From the NCBI GenBank assembly GCA_021793575.1, contig JAJYSM010000012.1:1-64000 (forward strand): DNA of 64,000 nt. Direction: 5' to 3'. The first letter of the stretch is position 1. Each line of letters starts with the position of its first letter. The notes under the pieces were generated by a model. That model worked only from the letters and a program-made list of their open reading frames with translations, was not told where the DNA came from and did no database searches. This document shows positions 11,423 to 21,065 of the stretch, one piece after another. Made by a program: the position numbers and the translations under genes. The stretch comes from Pseudomonadota bacterium. Its GTDB lineage: Bacteria; Pseudomonadota; Gammaproteobacteria; Xanthomonadales; Rhodanobacteraceae.

Positions 11423-11614
11423 TCACGGCGCCTCGGGCATCACCAGCCACAGCAGCAGATACAGCAGGATGCCCGAGCCGCCCATCAGGGTCAGCACGAT
11501 CCAGCCCACCCTGACCAGAGTCGGATCCCAGCCAAAATAGTCGGCGATGCCGGCGCAGACGCCCGCCAGTTTCCGGTCGCTGCGCGCGCGATACAACCGC
11601 TTGTCGGAAGTCAC
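11423..11614 (-). CDS. PspC-domain small membrane protein
   Basis: This 63-residue protein consists almost entirely of a PspC domain: LYRARSDRKLAGVCAGIADYF followed by a hydrophobic C-terminal helix (ILLYLLLWLVMPEAP). The start is a GTG at 11614 with AGGAG seven bases upstream. PspC proteins sense envelope stress in the phage-shock response. Isolated short copies such as this one are common, and their role is not established. The phaC stop codon lies 18 bases upstream, so it may be the last gene of the pha transcript. Confidence 0.85.
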   Translation of the reverse strand: MTSDKRLYRARSDRKLAGVCAGIADYFGWDPTLVRVGWIVLTLMGGSGILLYLLLWLVMPEAP

Positions 11615-11632
11615 TGATCGTCTCCTGCAAAC

Positions 11633-12700
11633 TCAATCACGCGCCCGCAGCCATTGATGGATGGCCGGCGGTACCTCGCGCTGCGCGCGGCCGGACACGT
11701 AGATGCCGATATGCCCGCCCTTGAACGCGAGCTGGGTGTAGTCGCTGCTGCCAAGATGCTTTCCCAGCGCGCGCGAGGCGTCCGGCGGCACCAGGTGATC
11801 CTGTTCGGCAAAGATGTTCAGCACCGGCACGGTCAGCGCGCCCAGATCCACCGGCCGGCCGCCGATCTCCAGCGTGCCCTTGACCAGCTTGTTGCCCTGG
11901 TAGAAATCCTTGATGAACTGGCGGAACGCCTCGCCGGCCTGATCGGGCGAATCGAAGATCCAGCGCTCCATCCGCAGGAAGTTCTCCAACTCGATCGGAT
12001 TGTCGAGGATGTCGACCATGCCGATGTATTTCTGCTGGTTCAGCCGCACCGGTTTCAGGGTGAGGTAGACGTAATTCATCAGCCCGGCGGGGATATTGCC
12101 CATGGTGTCGACGAACCGGTCCACGTCGAGATTGCGGCACCAGTGCGACAGCATGTTGTCCGGCGTGTGGAAGTCCACCGGGGTGACCATGGTGATCAGG
12201 TTTTTCACCTTGCCCGGATGCAGCGCGCTGTAGCACAGCGAGAACGCACCGCCCTGGCAGATGCCGAGCAGGTTGATCGCATCCAGCCGGTGCCGCTGGC
12301 GCACCGCATCGACGCAGCGGTCGAGGTAGCCATTGATGTAGTCGTCCAGCGTGAGCCAGCGATCGGCGCCGTCGGGGTAGCCCCAGTCGATCAGATAGAC
12401 GTCTTCGCCCTGCTCCAGCAGGTTGCGCACCATCGAGCGGTCGGCCTGCAGGTCGGTCATCCAGACCGTGTTGACCAGGGCATAGACGATCAGCAGCGGT
12501 GTTTTCGAGGTGGGCGTGGCGTGACCGGTGAAGTGCCACACCTTCAGCTTGTCCTCGCTGTAGACCAGCTCGCGCGGCGTGTTGGCGTACTCCGGCTCGC
12601 GCATGCCACGCAGGTGGCCCATGCCGGCGGCCAGCTTGCGCTGAAACGCCGCGATATCGCCCAGTGCCTTGGCCGGATCGATGCGCAATGGCGTGTACAT
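11633..12700 (-). CDS. phaC: Class III poly(3-hydroxyalkanoate) synthase catalytic subunit
   Basis: PhaC (355 residues) polymerises hydroxyacyl-CoA into storage polyester and in class III works as a complex with PhaE. It is an alpha/beta-hydrolase with the lipase-like box GICQGG, placing the nucleophile at Cys148 (149 in the Allochromatium enzyme). The catalytic Asp lies in AEQDHLVPP (about residue 302) and the His in GGHIGIYVSG (about residue 331). The short length and the adjacent phaE define the class. The ATG at 12700 follows a strong AAGGAGA site, 12 bases after the phaE stop. No phaA or phaB lies nearby. Confidence 0.95.
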   Translation of the reverse strand: MYTPLRIDPAKALGDIAAFQRKLAAGMGHLRGMREPEYANTPRELVYSEDKLKVWHFTGHATPTSKTPLLIVYALVNTVWMTDLQADRSMVRNLLEQGEDVYLIDWGYPDGADRWLTLDDYINGYLDRCVDAVRQRHRLDAINLLGICQGGAFSLCYSALHPGKVKNLITMVTPVDFHTPDNMLSHWCRNLDVDRFVDTMGNIPAGLMNYVYLTLKPVRLNQQKYIGMVDILDNPIELENFLRMERWIFDSPDQAGEAFRQFIKDFYQGNKLVKGTLEIGGRPVDLGALTVPVLNIFAEQDHLVPPDASRALGKHLGSSDYTQLAFKGGHIGIYVSGRAQREVPPAIHQWLRARD

Positions 12701-12712
12701 GACGGCGTCTCC

Positions 12713-13849
12713 TTACTTGCGCTTGCGCGGCTTGGCCGGCGCGACGGTGGGGGTGCGGGTTCTGGAGACGACGGCTGCCTTGCCGGCGGCGGATTTGCGC
12801 GCCGCGGCCGGGGTGGCCTCGGTCAGGGACTTTTTCGCGGCGATCGGGCGCGGCTTCGGCTTTGCGACGGACTTCTTTACGGTCGAACGGCGGGGCTGCG
12901 TCGGCACCGCGCCAGCCGCCGCCGGCTTGGACGCGGCCAGCCGCTGCCGCAGCGCTGCCAGCTCGCGCTGCAGGCTGGCGATATCGTCGGTGTGATCCTT
13001 CGCGGCTGCCGCGTTGCCAGCGCGCAGTTCGCGGCGCAGCGCCTGCAGGCGCTCGCCAAGGCTGGACACTTCGCTGCGCGTGGGCACGCCGAGCTGCTGG
13101 CACAACTGCTCGGTCTGCCGCTGCTGCAGCTGGCGCACGCGCATCTGCGTGTTGACCATCGCACCGTAGACCTCGCGAAACTCCTCGGTCAGCGCGATCT
13201 CGGCATAGGCCTCCTCGGCGGCGTCCACCCACAGGTCATACAGCGCCTTGAGCGAGTCGATCTGGCGCCCCGGCTCGGCATGTTCGGCGAGCTTGTCCTG
13301 CAGGCGCTCCATGCCCTGCGCGTTGGCGCGCTGGATCAGCGCCTGGTAGCGCGCGGAAGCCTGCAGCGATTCCGTCACGGCCGACAGCATGTCCTGCTGC
13401 AGCATCTGCTGTTCGCGGTTCAGGCCAAAGGCCGGGCTGGCGCCGTGACTGCCGGCCAGATCGCCGAAAACCCCAGGCTGTTGCGCCGCCTGCATCCACG
13501 CTTGCCACTGGCGGGTGAAACCCTCCGCGCCGGCGCCGTCGATACCGCTGAAAGCCTGTGCCAGCGGCTGGCTGGCGCCGCCGAACAGCTGCTGCAGCTG
13601 CTGGCGCCAGTCGCTCGACGGCGCGCCGACGCCACCGGCAGCAGCACCCTGCATCCACTCGAAGTAGCCCTTCAGGCCGGCCAGCGTGCGCTCCAGCGCA
13701 TCGTTGCCCGCGCTGGCCTGGGCCTGGGCCGCCGCCGGCGCGAATGGATGGGCGGCTGGTGGCTGCTGCAGCTGGCGGGCCCACGCATCCCACGACTGCC
13801 GGGCCAGCGTCTGATAATCCCTGATGAAATCGTTGGCTGGATCGCTCAT
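12713..13849 (-). CDS. phaE: Class III PHA synthase subunit PhaE with a lysine-rich C-terminal tail
   Basis: PhaE (378 residues) is the non-catalytic partner of class III PhaC and is needed for its activity. The N-terminal 230 residues are helical and glutamine-rich, with the WDAWARQLQ opening and the LYDLWVDAAEEAY block typical of PhaE. A coiled coil follows at about residues 245-300 (LGERLQALRRELRAG and LQRELAALRQRL). The last 75 residues or so are a Lys/Ala/Pro-rich tail resembling the histone H1-like tails of PhaF and AlgP. Such a tail could bind DNA, but that is inference. PhaE and PhaC form a two-gene unit downstream of pnp. Confidence 0.92.
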   Translation of the reverse strand: MSDPANDFIRDYQTLARQSWDAWARQLQQPPAAHPFAPAAAQAQASAGNDALERTLAGLKGYFEWMQGAAAGGVGAPSSDWRQQLQQLFGGASQPLAQAFSGIDGAGAEGFTRQWQAWMQAAQQPGVFGDLAGSHGASPAFGLNREQQMLQQDMLSAVTESLQASARYQALIQRANAQGMERLQDKLAEHAEPGRQIDSLKALYDLWVDAAEEAYAEIALTEEFREVYGAMVNTQMRVRQLQQRQTEQLCQQLGVPTRSEVSSLGERLQALRRELRAGNAAAAKDHTDDIASLQRELAALRQRLAASKPAAAGAVPTQPRRSTVKKSVAKPKPRPIAAKKSLTEATPAAARKSAAGKAAVVSRTRTPTVAPAKPRKRK

Positions 13850-13920
13850 CGGTACATCCTCACGCGGTGTCCATGCATCCTAACAAAACCGCTGTGGCAG
13901 GATGATGGCTACTGAAACGA

Positions 13921-13946
13921 CAAGGCCCGGCATGTGCCGGGCCTTG
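13921..13946 (-). terminator. Terminator-like hairpin after pnp
   Basis: A perfect 11-bp stem (CAAGGCCCGGC with GCCGGGCCTTG) and a 4-base loop lie 34 bases past the pnp stop. The T-run on the minus strand is short and interrupted (TTGTCGTTT), so termination may be partial. It marks the end of the rimP-to-pnp operon and precedes phaE. Confidence 0.7.
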
Positions 13947-13979
13947 CTGATCTGCTTTGGCGCGATGAGCCGCGCAGGC

Positions 13980-16085
13980 TCAGGCGTTGCTGGCTTCGTC
14001 TTCCAGCACGGCCTTGATCGACAGGCGGATGCGCCCCTGCTTGTCCACTTCGAGCACCTTGACCTTGACGATGTCGCCTTCCTTGAGCTTGTCGGAAACC
14101 TTCTCGACGCGCTCGCTGGAGATCTGCGACACGTGCACCAGACCGTCTTTGCCCGGCATGATCGTGACGAACGCGCCGAAGTCCATCAGCTTGGCGACCT
14201 TGCCCTCGTAGATACGGCCCGGCTCGACGTCGGAGACGATCTGCTCGATGCGCTTGCGCGCCGCTTCGCCGGCCTCGCGATTGACCGAACCGACGATGAT
14301 GGTGCCGTCGTCGCTGATGTCGATGGTGGTGCCGGTCTCTTCGGTGATCGAACGGATGGTGGCGCCGCCCTTGCCGATCACTTCGCGGATCTTGTCCGGA
14401 TGGATCTTGATGGTGATCAGACGCGGTGCGTACTCGCTCATTTCCGTGCGGGCGGTGGTGAGCGCCTTGCCCATCTCGCCGAGGATATGCAGGCGACCGC
14501 GCTTGGCCTGCGCCAGCGCCACCCGCATGATCTCCTCGGTGATGCCGTCGATCTTGATGTCCATCTGCAGCGCGGAAATGCCGTCGGCACTACCGGCCAC
14601 CTTGAAGTCCATGTCGCCGAGATGATCCTCGTCACCGAGGATGTCGGACAGCACCACGAAGTCGGCGCCCTCCTTCACCAGGCCCATCGCAATGCCGGCC
14701 ACCGGCGCCTTCAGCGGCACGCCCGCGTCCATCATCGCCAGCGAGGAGCCGCACACCGAGGCCATCGACGAGGAGCCGTTGGACTCGGTAATTTCCGAGA
14801 CCACGCGCAGCACGTACGGGAACTCCTCGATGCTCGGCTTCACCGCCTGCACGCCGCGCTTGGCCAGACGGCCATGGCCGATCTCGCGACGCTTGGGCGC
14901 ACCGAATCGGCCGGCCTCGCCCACCGAGAACGGCGGGAAGTTGTAGTGGAACAGGAACGGATCCTTCGACTCGCCTTCCGGCGCGTCGATGATCTGCGCG
15001 TCGCGCGTGGTGCCCAGCGTGACGACGACCAGCGCCTGCGTCTCGCCGCGGGTGAACAGCGCGGAACCATGCGTGCGCGGCAGCACGCCGACGCGGGCCG
15101 TGATCGCGCGCACGTCGTCCAGCTGGCGGCCGTCGATGCGCACCTTGGTCTTCAGCACGCTGTCGCGCATGGTGTGGTACTCGAGCTCGCCGAACTCCTT
15201 GGCCAGCTCGCCGGACGACCAGCCGTGGGCCTCGGCCTGGGCCTTCAGCACGGCCATCACGTCGGCCTTGATCGCCGAGATCGCGTCGCGGCGCTGCAGC
15301 TTGTCGCGCACCTGGAACGCCTGCGCCAGCTGGTCACCGACGGCGCCCTTGATGGCGGCGATCAGCGACTCGTTGCGGGCCGGCGGCTGCCAGTCCCACG
15401 ACGGCTTGGCGGCCTCGGCGGCCAGCTCGGCGATGGCGCGGATGGCCACCTGCATCTGCTGGTGACCGAACATCACCGCGCCCAGCATTACATCCTCGGA
15501 CAGCAGCTTGGCTTCGGATTCCACCATCAGCACCGCGCCCGCGGTGCCGGCGACGACCAGATCCAGCGCGGAGGTCTTCAGCTCGGTGTGGGTCGGATTG
15601 AGCAGGTACGTACCGTTGGCGTAGCCCACGCGGGCAGCACCGATCGGGCCCTTGAACGGGATCCCGGCCAGGCTCAGCGCGGCGGAGGCGCCGAGCAGCG
15701 CCACGATGTCGCCGTCGACCTCCGGATTGAGCGAGACGACCTGCGCGATCACCTGCACTTCGTTCTTGAAGTCCTCGGGAAACAGCGGGCGCACCGGACG
15801 ATCGATCAGACGCGAGGTCAGCGTCTCCTTCTCGGTCGGGCGGCCTTCGCGCTTGAAGAAGCCGCCGGGAATGCGGCCGGCCGAGTAGAACTTCTCGACG
15901 TAGTCGACGGTGAGCGGGAAGAAATCCTGCCCTTCCTTCTGCTTGGTGGCCGCCACCGCGGTGACCAGCACCACCGTGCCGCCCATGCTGGCCATGACGG
16001 CACCGGAGGCCTGGCGGGCAATTTCGCCCGTTTCCAGCGTGACTTCGTGACTACCGTACTGGAATGACTTGGTTACTTTTGCCAC
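13980..16085 (-). CDS. pnp: Polyribonucleotide nucleotidyltransferase (PNPase)
   Basis: PNPase (701 residues) degrades RNA 3' to 5' by phosphorolysis and is a core component of degradosome-like complexes. Two RNase PH domains (about residues 10-230 and 310-545) flank the helical linker. The second carries the active-site region around [26 protein letters not shown] domain ([15 protein letters not shown], about residues 560-574) and an S1 domain ([15 protein letters not shown], about residues 620-634) complete the usual order. The start is a GTG at 16085, giving GTG-GCA-AAA, with AGGA about ten bases upstream. The gene follows rpsO by 83 bases, a gap occupied by one copy of the 59-bp double-hairpin repeat. 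Confidence 0.97.
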   Translation of the reverse strand: MAKVTKSFQYGSHEVTLETGEIARQASGAVMASMGGTVVLVTAVAATKQKEGQDFFPLTVDYVEKFYSAGRIPGGFFKREGRPTEKETLTSRLIDRPVRPLFPEDFKNEVQVIAQVVSLNPEVDGDIVALLGASAALSLAGIPFKGPIGAARVGYANGTYLLNPTHTELKTSALDLVVAGTAGAVLMVESEAKLLSEDVMLGAVMFGHQQMQVAIRAIAELAAEAAKPSWDWQPPARNESLIAAIKGAVGDQLAQAFQVRDKLQRRDAISAIKADVMAVLKAQAEAHGWSSGELAKEFGELEYHTMRDSVLKTKVRIDGRQLDDVRAITARVGVLPRTHGSALFTRGETQALVVVTLGTTRDAQIIDAPEGESKDPFLFHYNFPPFSVGEAGRFGAPKRREIGHGRLAKRGVQAVKPSIEEFPYVLRVVSEITESNGSSSMASVCGSSLAMMDAGVPLKAPVAGIAMGLVKEGADFVVLSDILGDEDHLGDMDFKVAGSADGISALQMDIKIDGITEEIMRVALAQAKRGRLHILGEMGKALTTARTEMSEYAPRLITIKIHPDKIREVIGKGGATIRSITEETGTTIDISDDGTIIVGSVNREAGEAARKRIEQIVSDVEPGRIYEGKVAKLMDFGAFVTIMPGKDGLVHVSQISSERVEKVSDKLKEGDIVKVKVLEVDKQGRIRLSIKAVLEDEASNA

Positions 16086-16105
16086 GTTGATTGTGTCCTG
16101 ATCTG

Positions 16106-16164
16106 ATTGAAAAGTGCGCTCATGGATGAGCGCCTCTTGATCTTCGTGTTCATGGACGAACGCA
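16106..16164 (-). repeat. 59-bp double-hairpin repeat, copy C
   Basis: On the minus strand this 59-base unit matches the two plus-strand copies at 22617 and 22681 at about 46 of 59 positions versus copy A. It begins TGCG, has hairpin 1 (16146-16163), a GATCAA linker, hairpin 2 (GCGCTC/GAGCGC, 16116-16133) and the shared end CTTTTCAAT. Stem bases differ from the other copies in a compensated way. It fills most of the rpsO-pnp gap. Confidence 0.8.
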
Positions 16165-16168
16165 CGAA

Positions 16169-16438
16169 TTACCGACGCAGGCCGAGGCGTTCGATCAGGG
16201 TCTGATAGCGCGCCAGATCGCGATCCTTCAGATAGCTGAGCAGGCGCTTGCGCTGGTTGACCAGCTTCAGCAGGCCACGGCGGGAATGGTGATCCTGCTT
16301 GTGCTCCTTGAAGTGGCCGGTGAGATGGTCGATGCGGGCGGACAGCAGCGCCACCTGGACTTCCGACGAGCCGGTGTCGTTGGGCACGCGGCCGAAATCA
16401 GCAATGATCTTGCCGGTTTGTTCTGCGGTGAGAGACAT
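16169..16438 (-). CDS. rpsO: 30S ribosomal protein S15
   Basis: S15 has 89 residues, exactly the usual bacterial length, and binds the central domain of 16S rRNA. Signatures include [24 protein letters not shown], the [21 protein letters not shown] block and the C-terminal LIERLGLRR. The ATG at 16438 follows AAGGAA. In E. coli S15 represses its own translation through a leader structure. Here the leader contains the 20-bp inverted repeat at 16464-16509, which may have a related or processing role. Confidence 0.98.
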   Translation of the reverse strand: MSLTAEQTGKIIADFGRVPNDTGSSEVQVALLSARIDHLTGHFKEHKQDHHSRRGLLKLVNQRKRLLSYLKDRDLARYQTLIERLGLRR

Positions 16439-16463
16439 GGGTATATGTTCCTTGAAAGGCGAT

Positions 16464-16509
16464 GCGAAGCTTGCGCAACGTCACCGTGATGACGTTGCGC
16501 AAGCTTCGC
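16464..16509. repeat. Perfect 20-bp inverted repeat in the truB-rpsO gap
   Basis: The arms at 16464-16483 and 16490-16509 are exact reverse complements (GCGAAGCTTGCGCAACGTCA and its complement) around a 6-base loop. In RNA this would be a very stable stem 26 bases upstream of the rpsO start codon. No T-run follows on the minus strand, so it is not a standard terminator. It could be an RNase III processing site separating rpsO-pnp from the upstream message. Confidence 0.8.
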
Positions 16510-16600
16510 CTTGATGAATGAAAGCGCTGAAATAACCTGCTTATTCTACCGATGCGAGCGGTATGACAACAAGAGCGGACGCAGTGAATGCCCGAATCGT

Positions 16601-17542
16601 TCAGGCCGGTGGCAGATTGAAGCCGCGCAGAATGCGCGCGCGCCCCTGCTCGTCCAGTTCCAGCAGTGCCAGCAGGGCACCATCGCTGGCATACGCCGCG
16701 CAACGGCCGCTGCCGGATGAATCGGCCAACACGATCGGCTGACCGCGTGAAATGGCCATGCTCTGGGCGTCGTCGAGCCGCAGCGTGGGCAGCTGCGCCA
16801 GCCCGGCGGCCACCGGCAGCAGGCAGGCCAGCAGCGCCTCGTCGCCCTGGCCGGCGGCCTGCTGCAGCTGCTCCAGCGTCAGCATGTCCGGCTCGCGAAA
16901 GGGTTCCACCCACAGGCGCCGCAGCGCCGTCAGATGCGCGCCGCAGCCCAGGCGCTCGCCCAGGTCCACCGCCAGCGAGCGCACATACGTGCCGGAGCCG
17001 CACTCCACCTGCAGTTGCAACGTGTCGGCGCTGCGCCCGAACAGGTCGAGCCGGTGCACCTCCACCTCGCGCGGCGGCACCTCGACGTTCTCGCCACGCC
17101 GTGCCTTGGCATACAGGCGCTCGCCATCGCGTTTGAGCGCCGAATACATCGGCGGCACCTGCCAGATGCGCCCGCGCAGCGGAGCCAGCGCCGCCTCGAT
17201 GATGGCCTCGTCCAGAACGGGCACCGGGCGCTGCTGCACGATTTCGCCCTCGCGATCGGCCGTATCGGTGGTGATGCCCAACCGGCATTCGGCCACGTAC
17301 GCCTTGCGTGCACCCAACAGGCTGCCGGCGAGCTTGGTCGCCTCGCCGAAACACAGCGGCAGCAGGCCGGTAGCCAGCGGATCGAGCGCGCCGGTGTGGC
17401 CGCCTTTGGCGGCGCGCAGCAGCCGACGCACGGCCTGCAGTGCCTGGTTGGAACTCAGGCCCAGCGGCTTGTCGAGCAGCACGATGCCGTGCAGGTCACG
17501 GAACACGATGCGCGGCAGACGGTTCTTCAACGCAATTGACAC
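16601..17542 (-). CDS. truB: tRNA pseudouridine(55) synthase
   Basis: TruB (about 313 residues) isomerises U55 in the T-loop of tRNAs. The N-terminal motif GIVLLDKPLGLSSNQALQ and the catalytic aspartate in GHTGALDPLATGLLP (Asp near residue 48) are intact, and the C-terminal PUA-like domain is present. The start is uncertain. The GTG at 17542 is 14 bases after the rbfA stop, has no strong ribosome-binding site and gives the usual length. Longer in-frame extensions run into rbfA. The gene lies in the conserved infB-rbfA-truB-rpsO order. Confidence 0.95.
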   Translation of the reverse strand: MSIALKNRLPRIVFRDLHGIVLLDKPLGLSSNQALQAVRRLLRAAKGGHTGALDPLATGLLPLCFGEATKLAGSLLGARKAYVAECRLGITTDTADREGEIVQQRPVPVLDEAIIEAALAPLRGRIWQVPPMYSALKRDGERLYAKARRGENVEVPPREVEVHRLDLFGRSADTLQLQVECGSGTYVRSLAVDLGERLGCGAHLTALRRLWVEPFREPDMLTLEQLQQAAGQGDEALLACLLPVAAGLAQLPTLRLDDAQSMAISRGQPIVLADSSGSGRCAAYASDGALLALLELDEQGRARILRGFNLPPA

Positions 17543-17556
17543 CCGTGGCGCGCGTT

Positions 17557-17940
17557 TCAGTCCGGTTTTCCGTCGGTCGGCGGCAGCAGATCGCGGGCCT
17601 GGTCGCGCAGCAGCGATTCGATCCGCTCGCCCTTGTCGACCGAATCGTCGTACTTGAATTTCAGCTCCGGCACGCGCCGCATGCGCATGCCGCTGTGAGC
17701 CAGCGCATGGCGGATTTCGTAGCCCATCGCATTGAGCGCCTTCACTGTCGGCAACCCCTGCTCCGGCTGCAGCGCGGTCACCCACACCGTGGCCCAGTCC
17801 AGATCGCGGGTGATCTCCACGTCCGACACGCTGACCGAGGGCAACCCGTGGTCGCGCACGGCCGCGTGCACCAGCAGGCCGATCTCGCGGCGCAGTTCGG
17901 CGCCGATGCGGTCGGTACGTTTGAAATCACGGGATGGCAT
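17557..17940 (-). CDS. rbfA: Ribosome-binding factor A
   Basis: RbfA (127 residues) is a KH-type 30S maturation factor that helps process the 5' end of 16S rRNA and supports cold growth. The start MPSRDFKRTDRIGAELRREI is typical, as is the RVPELKFKYDDSVDKGERIE segment near residue 100. The ATG at 17940 is chosen because everything upstream is the heptamer repeat, which would translate into low-complexity sequence. It is cotranscribed with infB upstream and truB downstream. Confidence 0.95.
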   Translation of the reverse strand: MPSRDFKRTDRIGAELRREIGLLVHAAVRDHGLPSVSVSDVEITRDLDWATVWVTALQPEQGLPTVKALNAMGYEIRHALAHSGMRMRRVPELKFKYDDSVDKGERIESLLRDQARDLLPPTDGKPD

Positions 17941-17967
17941 AGGCAGGGGATCGTGGTGAATGGAGAC

Positions 17968-18086
17968 GGGGAGCGGAGAGCGGGGAGCGGGGAGCGGGGA
18001 ACGGGGAACGGGGAACGGGGAACGGGGAACGGGGAACGGGAAGAGCTTCGCAGCCTTTGTTCCCGGTTCCCTGTTCCCCGTTCCCG
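17968..18086. repeat. Heptamer tandem repeat with inverted counterpart between infB and rbfA
   Basis: Ten consecutive 7-bp units occupy 17968-18037. The first four are of GGGGAGC type (one is GGAGAGC) and the last six are exact GGGGAAC. After an 18-21-base spacer, 18059-18086 carries the same motif inverted as about four degenerate units (GTTCCC, GGTTCCC, TGTTCCCC, GTTCCC). The two blocks can pair into a long GC-rich stem inside the infB-rbfA message. The purine/pyrimidine strand bias would also favour slipped or G-rich structures. Similar GGGAACG heptamer runs are known from Xanthomonadaceae intergenic regions. Confidence 0.85.
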
Positions 18087-18095
18087 CTGTTGACG

Positions 18096-20936
18096 TTACA
18101 GCGTGCGCGCCACTTCGGTGCGCTCGAAGCACTCGATCTGGTCGCCGGCCTTGACGTCGTTGTATTGCTTGACCGCGATGCCGCACTCCATGCCGTTGCG
18201 TACTTCGTCGACCAGATCCTTGAAGCGGCGCAGCGATTCCAGCTCGCCCTCGAAGATCACCACGTTGTCGCGCAGCACGCGGATCGGCTTGCTGCGCTTG
18301 ACCACGCCCTCGGTGACCATGCAGCCGGCCACGGCGCCGAACTTGGAGCTGCGGAACACGTCGCGCACCTGGGCGGTGCCGATGATGTCCTCGCGCACTT
18401 CCATGCCGAGCAGGCCGGTTGCCGCCTGCGTCACCTGATCGATCACGTCATAGATGATCGAGAAGTAGCGCACATCGAGGCCAGACGTCTCGATCACCTT
18501 GCGCGCCGACGCATCCGCACGCACGTTGAAGCCGATGATCAGCGCCTTGGAGGCCGCCGCCAGCGTGGCGTCGGACTCGTTGATGCCACCGACCCCGGAC
18601 GACACCACGTTGACACGCACGCGATCGTTGCCGATCTGGGTGAGCGATTCGCGCAACGCCTCGACCGAGCCCTGCACGTCGCCCTTGACCAGGATGTTGA
18701 GCGTCTGCTGCTCCACGCCCTGACCCATCTTGGCGATGATGTCCTCCAGCCGGTTGCTCTTGCTGACCATGCGCGTTTCGCGACGTTTCAGCTCACGCTC
18801 CTGCGCGACCTCGCGGGCCAGACGCTCGTCCTCGACGCAGACGAAGTCGTCGCCGGTTTCCGGCACGCCGGAAAGGCCGAGCACCTGTACCGGGATCGAC
18901 GGGCCGGCTTCCAGCACCTGCTTGCCGGTTTCGTCGATCAGCGCCCGCATGCGGCCGTATTCGATGCCGCAGACGATGAAGTCGCCCTTCTTCAGCGTGC
19001 CCTGCTGCACCAGCACGGTGGCCACCGGGCCACGGCCGCGGTCGAGACTGGATTCGATCACCACGCCGGAGGCGCGGCCATCGGACACCGCCTTGAGTTC
19101 CATTACTTCGGCCTGGATCGAGATCGCGTCCAGCAGATCCTCGACGCCCGCGCCGGTCTTGGCCGACACCGGGATGAACTGCACGTCGCCGCCCCAGTCT
19201 TCCGGCACCACTTCGTACTGCACCAGGCCCTGCTTGACGTTGTCGGGGTTGGCGCCGTCCTTGTCCATCTTGTTGACCGCCACGATCAGCGGCACCTTGG
19301 CCGCACGCGCGTGCTTCACCGCTTCCACCGTCTGCGGCATCACGCCGTCGTCGGCGGCCACCACCAGGATCACGATGTCGGTCGACTGCGCGCCGCGGGC
19401 GCGCATCGAGGTGAACGCCGCGTGGCCCGGCGTATCGAGGAAGGTGATCACGCCGCGCGAGGTCTGCACGTGGTACGCGCCGATATGCTGGGTGATGCCA
19501 CCGGCTTCGCCCGAGGCCACCTTGGTGGTGCGGATGTAGTCGAGCAGCGATGTCTTGCCGTGATCGACGTGGCCCATGATGGTGACCACCGGCGGACGCG
19601 TGGTCTTCTCGCCCTCCAGCTCCACATTCTGGGTGTGCGCCGCCAGCGCCTCCTCGGCGTTGTTCTGGCTGTCGGCAACCGGCGTGTGGCCGAGTTCCTC
19701 CACCACCAGCACCGCGGTGTCGTGGTCGATGGTCTGGTTGATGGTCGCCATCACGCCCATCTTGAACAGCGCCTTGACCACCTCCGAACCCTTGACCGCC
19801 ATCTTCTGGGCCAACTCGGCCACCACGTTGGCGTCGGTCACCACCACTTCGCGCACCACCGGTGCGGTGGGCCGCGAGAAGCCGTGCGGACCGGACGGTG
19901 CATTGCTGTTGCCGCGCGACAGCTCGCGGCCGCCGCTGCGACCGGGCTTGCTGCGCTTGCTGCTGGAGGAGCGACGGGCCCGATCGGCCTCGCTCAGGTG
20001 CATCTGGCCGCCGGCGAAACGCTTGCTGCCATCGCGCTCATCCTTGCTGCCGGAGGTGCCTTCGTTGCGTTCGCGCGAATGCTTGGGCTTGTTGCGATTG
20101 GCATCGCCACTGGCCGGCGCAGCGGCCGGCGCGCCGGCACTGGCCGCGCGGGCGGCCACCGGGGCGGGCGCCGCCACCACCGGGGCAACAACCGGGGTGG
20201 GTGCCGGCTTGATCAGCTTTTCGCGCTTGCGCGGCTCGTGGATGCGCGGCAGGATCATACCCAGATCGCGCTGATCCATGCGCTGGACCGCGTTCGTCTC
20301 GTCCTCGACCTTGTCGGCCGGTGCCTTGTCCGCAGGGGTTTCCAAGGCAACTACAGGTTCGTGAGCTGCAGGTTCGTGGCTGTCGGCCGCCGCAGTCGCC
20401 TGCGCAGCTGCACTTTGGCGGTGTTCCTGTTCATGCTGTCGTTGCTGCTCGTCGAGGGCGCGCTGTTGCGCCTCTTGCTGGCGGCGATGTTCGGCGTCGA
20501 GGCGCTCGCGCTCTTCCTGCTCGCGCTGCTGCTGCGAAGCCTGCAGCTTGCGCAGGGCGTCCTCGCGCTCGCCGTCGGCACCGGCCTCCTCGGCAATCGC
20601 GCTGCGCTTGACGTAGGTGCGCTTGGCGCGTACCTCCACGTTCACCGTCTTGGCGGTTGCGGGCACGCCGCGGCCACCGGGGGTGGCCACCTTCAGTTCG
20701 CCAACGGTGCGTCGCTTCAGCGTGATCTGGCGGGGCGCGCTGTCATCGACCTCCGCCACGGCTTCGTTCTTGCCGTGCGTGCGCCGCAGGAATCCGAGCA
20801 GCTTCACCTTTTCGGTGCTGCTGATGACCTGCTCCTGATCGGAGAATTTCATGCCCGCCTCGCCAAGCTGCCCGAGCAGCTTGTCGACCGGCATGCCCAG
20901 TACCTGGGCGAGTTGTTTGATCGTGACGTCCGACAT
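18096..20936 (-). CDS. infB: Translation initiation factor IF-2
   Basis: IF-2 (946 residues) is the GTPase that positions initiator tRNA on the 30S subunit. The N-terminus has the IF2-N domain ([18 protein letters not shown]), then an IF2-associated segment, a long charged [11 protein letters not shown]-type helix (about residues 130-175) and a low-complexity Ala/Pro/Lys linker. The G domain begins near residue 450 with GHVDHGKTS, followed by DTPGHAAF and [10 protein letters not shown], and the C-terminal domains follow. The ATG at 20936 gives the standard start. The nusA stop lies about 130 bases upstream. Confidence 0.98.
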   Translation of the reverse strand: MSDVTIKQLAQVLGMPVDKLLGQLGEAGMKFSDQEQVISSTEKVKLLGFLRRTHGKNEAVAEVDDSAPRQITLKRRTVGELKVATPGGRGVPATAKTVNVEVRAKRTYVKRSAIAEEAGADGEREDALRKLQASQQQREQEERERLDAEHRRQQEAQQRALDEQQRQHEQEHRQSAAAQATAAADSHEPAAHEPVVALETPADKAPADKVEDETNAVQRMDQRDLGMILPRIHEPRKREKLIKPAPTPVVAPVVAAPAPVAARAASAGAPAAAPASGDANRNKPKHSRERNEGTSGSKDERDGSKRFAGGQMHLSEADRARRSSSSKRSKPGRSGGRELSRGNSNAPSGPHGFSRPTAPVVREVVVTDANVVAELAQKMAVKGSEVVKALFKMGVMATINQTIDHDTAVLVVEELGHTPVADSQNNAEEALAAHTQNVELEGEKTTRPPVVTIMGHVDHGKTSLLDYIRTTKVASGEAGGITQHIGAYHVQTSRGVITFLDTPGHAAFTSMRARGAQSTDIVILVVAADDGVMPQTVEAVKHARAAKVPLIVAVNKMDKDGANPDNVKQGLVQYEVVPEDWGGDVQFIPVSAKTGAGVEDLLDAISIQAEVMELKAVSDGRASGVVIESSLDRGRGPVATVLVQQGTLKKGDFIVCGIEYGRMRALIDETGKQVLEAGPSIPVQVLGLSGVPETGDDFVCVEDERLAREVAQERELKRRETRMVSKSNRLEDIIAKMGQGVEQQTLNILVKGDVQGSVEALRESLTQIGNDRVRVNVVSSGVGGINESDATLAAASKALIIGFNVRADASARKVIETSGLDVRYFSIIYDVIDQVTQAATGLLGMEVREDIIGTAQVRDVFRSSKFGAVAGCMVTEGVVKRSKPIRVLRDNVVIFEGELESLRRFKDLVDEVRNGMECGIAVKQYNDVKAGDQIECFERTEVARTL

Positions 20937-21065
20937 CGTGTTGTTGCTCCGCCGTTCCCGCGCTTATCGTCTGTGCGGCATGTTCTGCGCCGCCACCTCC
21001 ATCCGTGGTGAAAGGCTTGTTCAAGCCTTTCTCGGCACACCCGTCCAGGGTGCCGCCGCCCGCGG

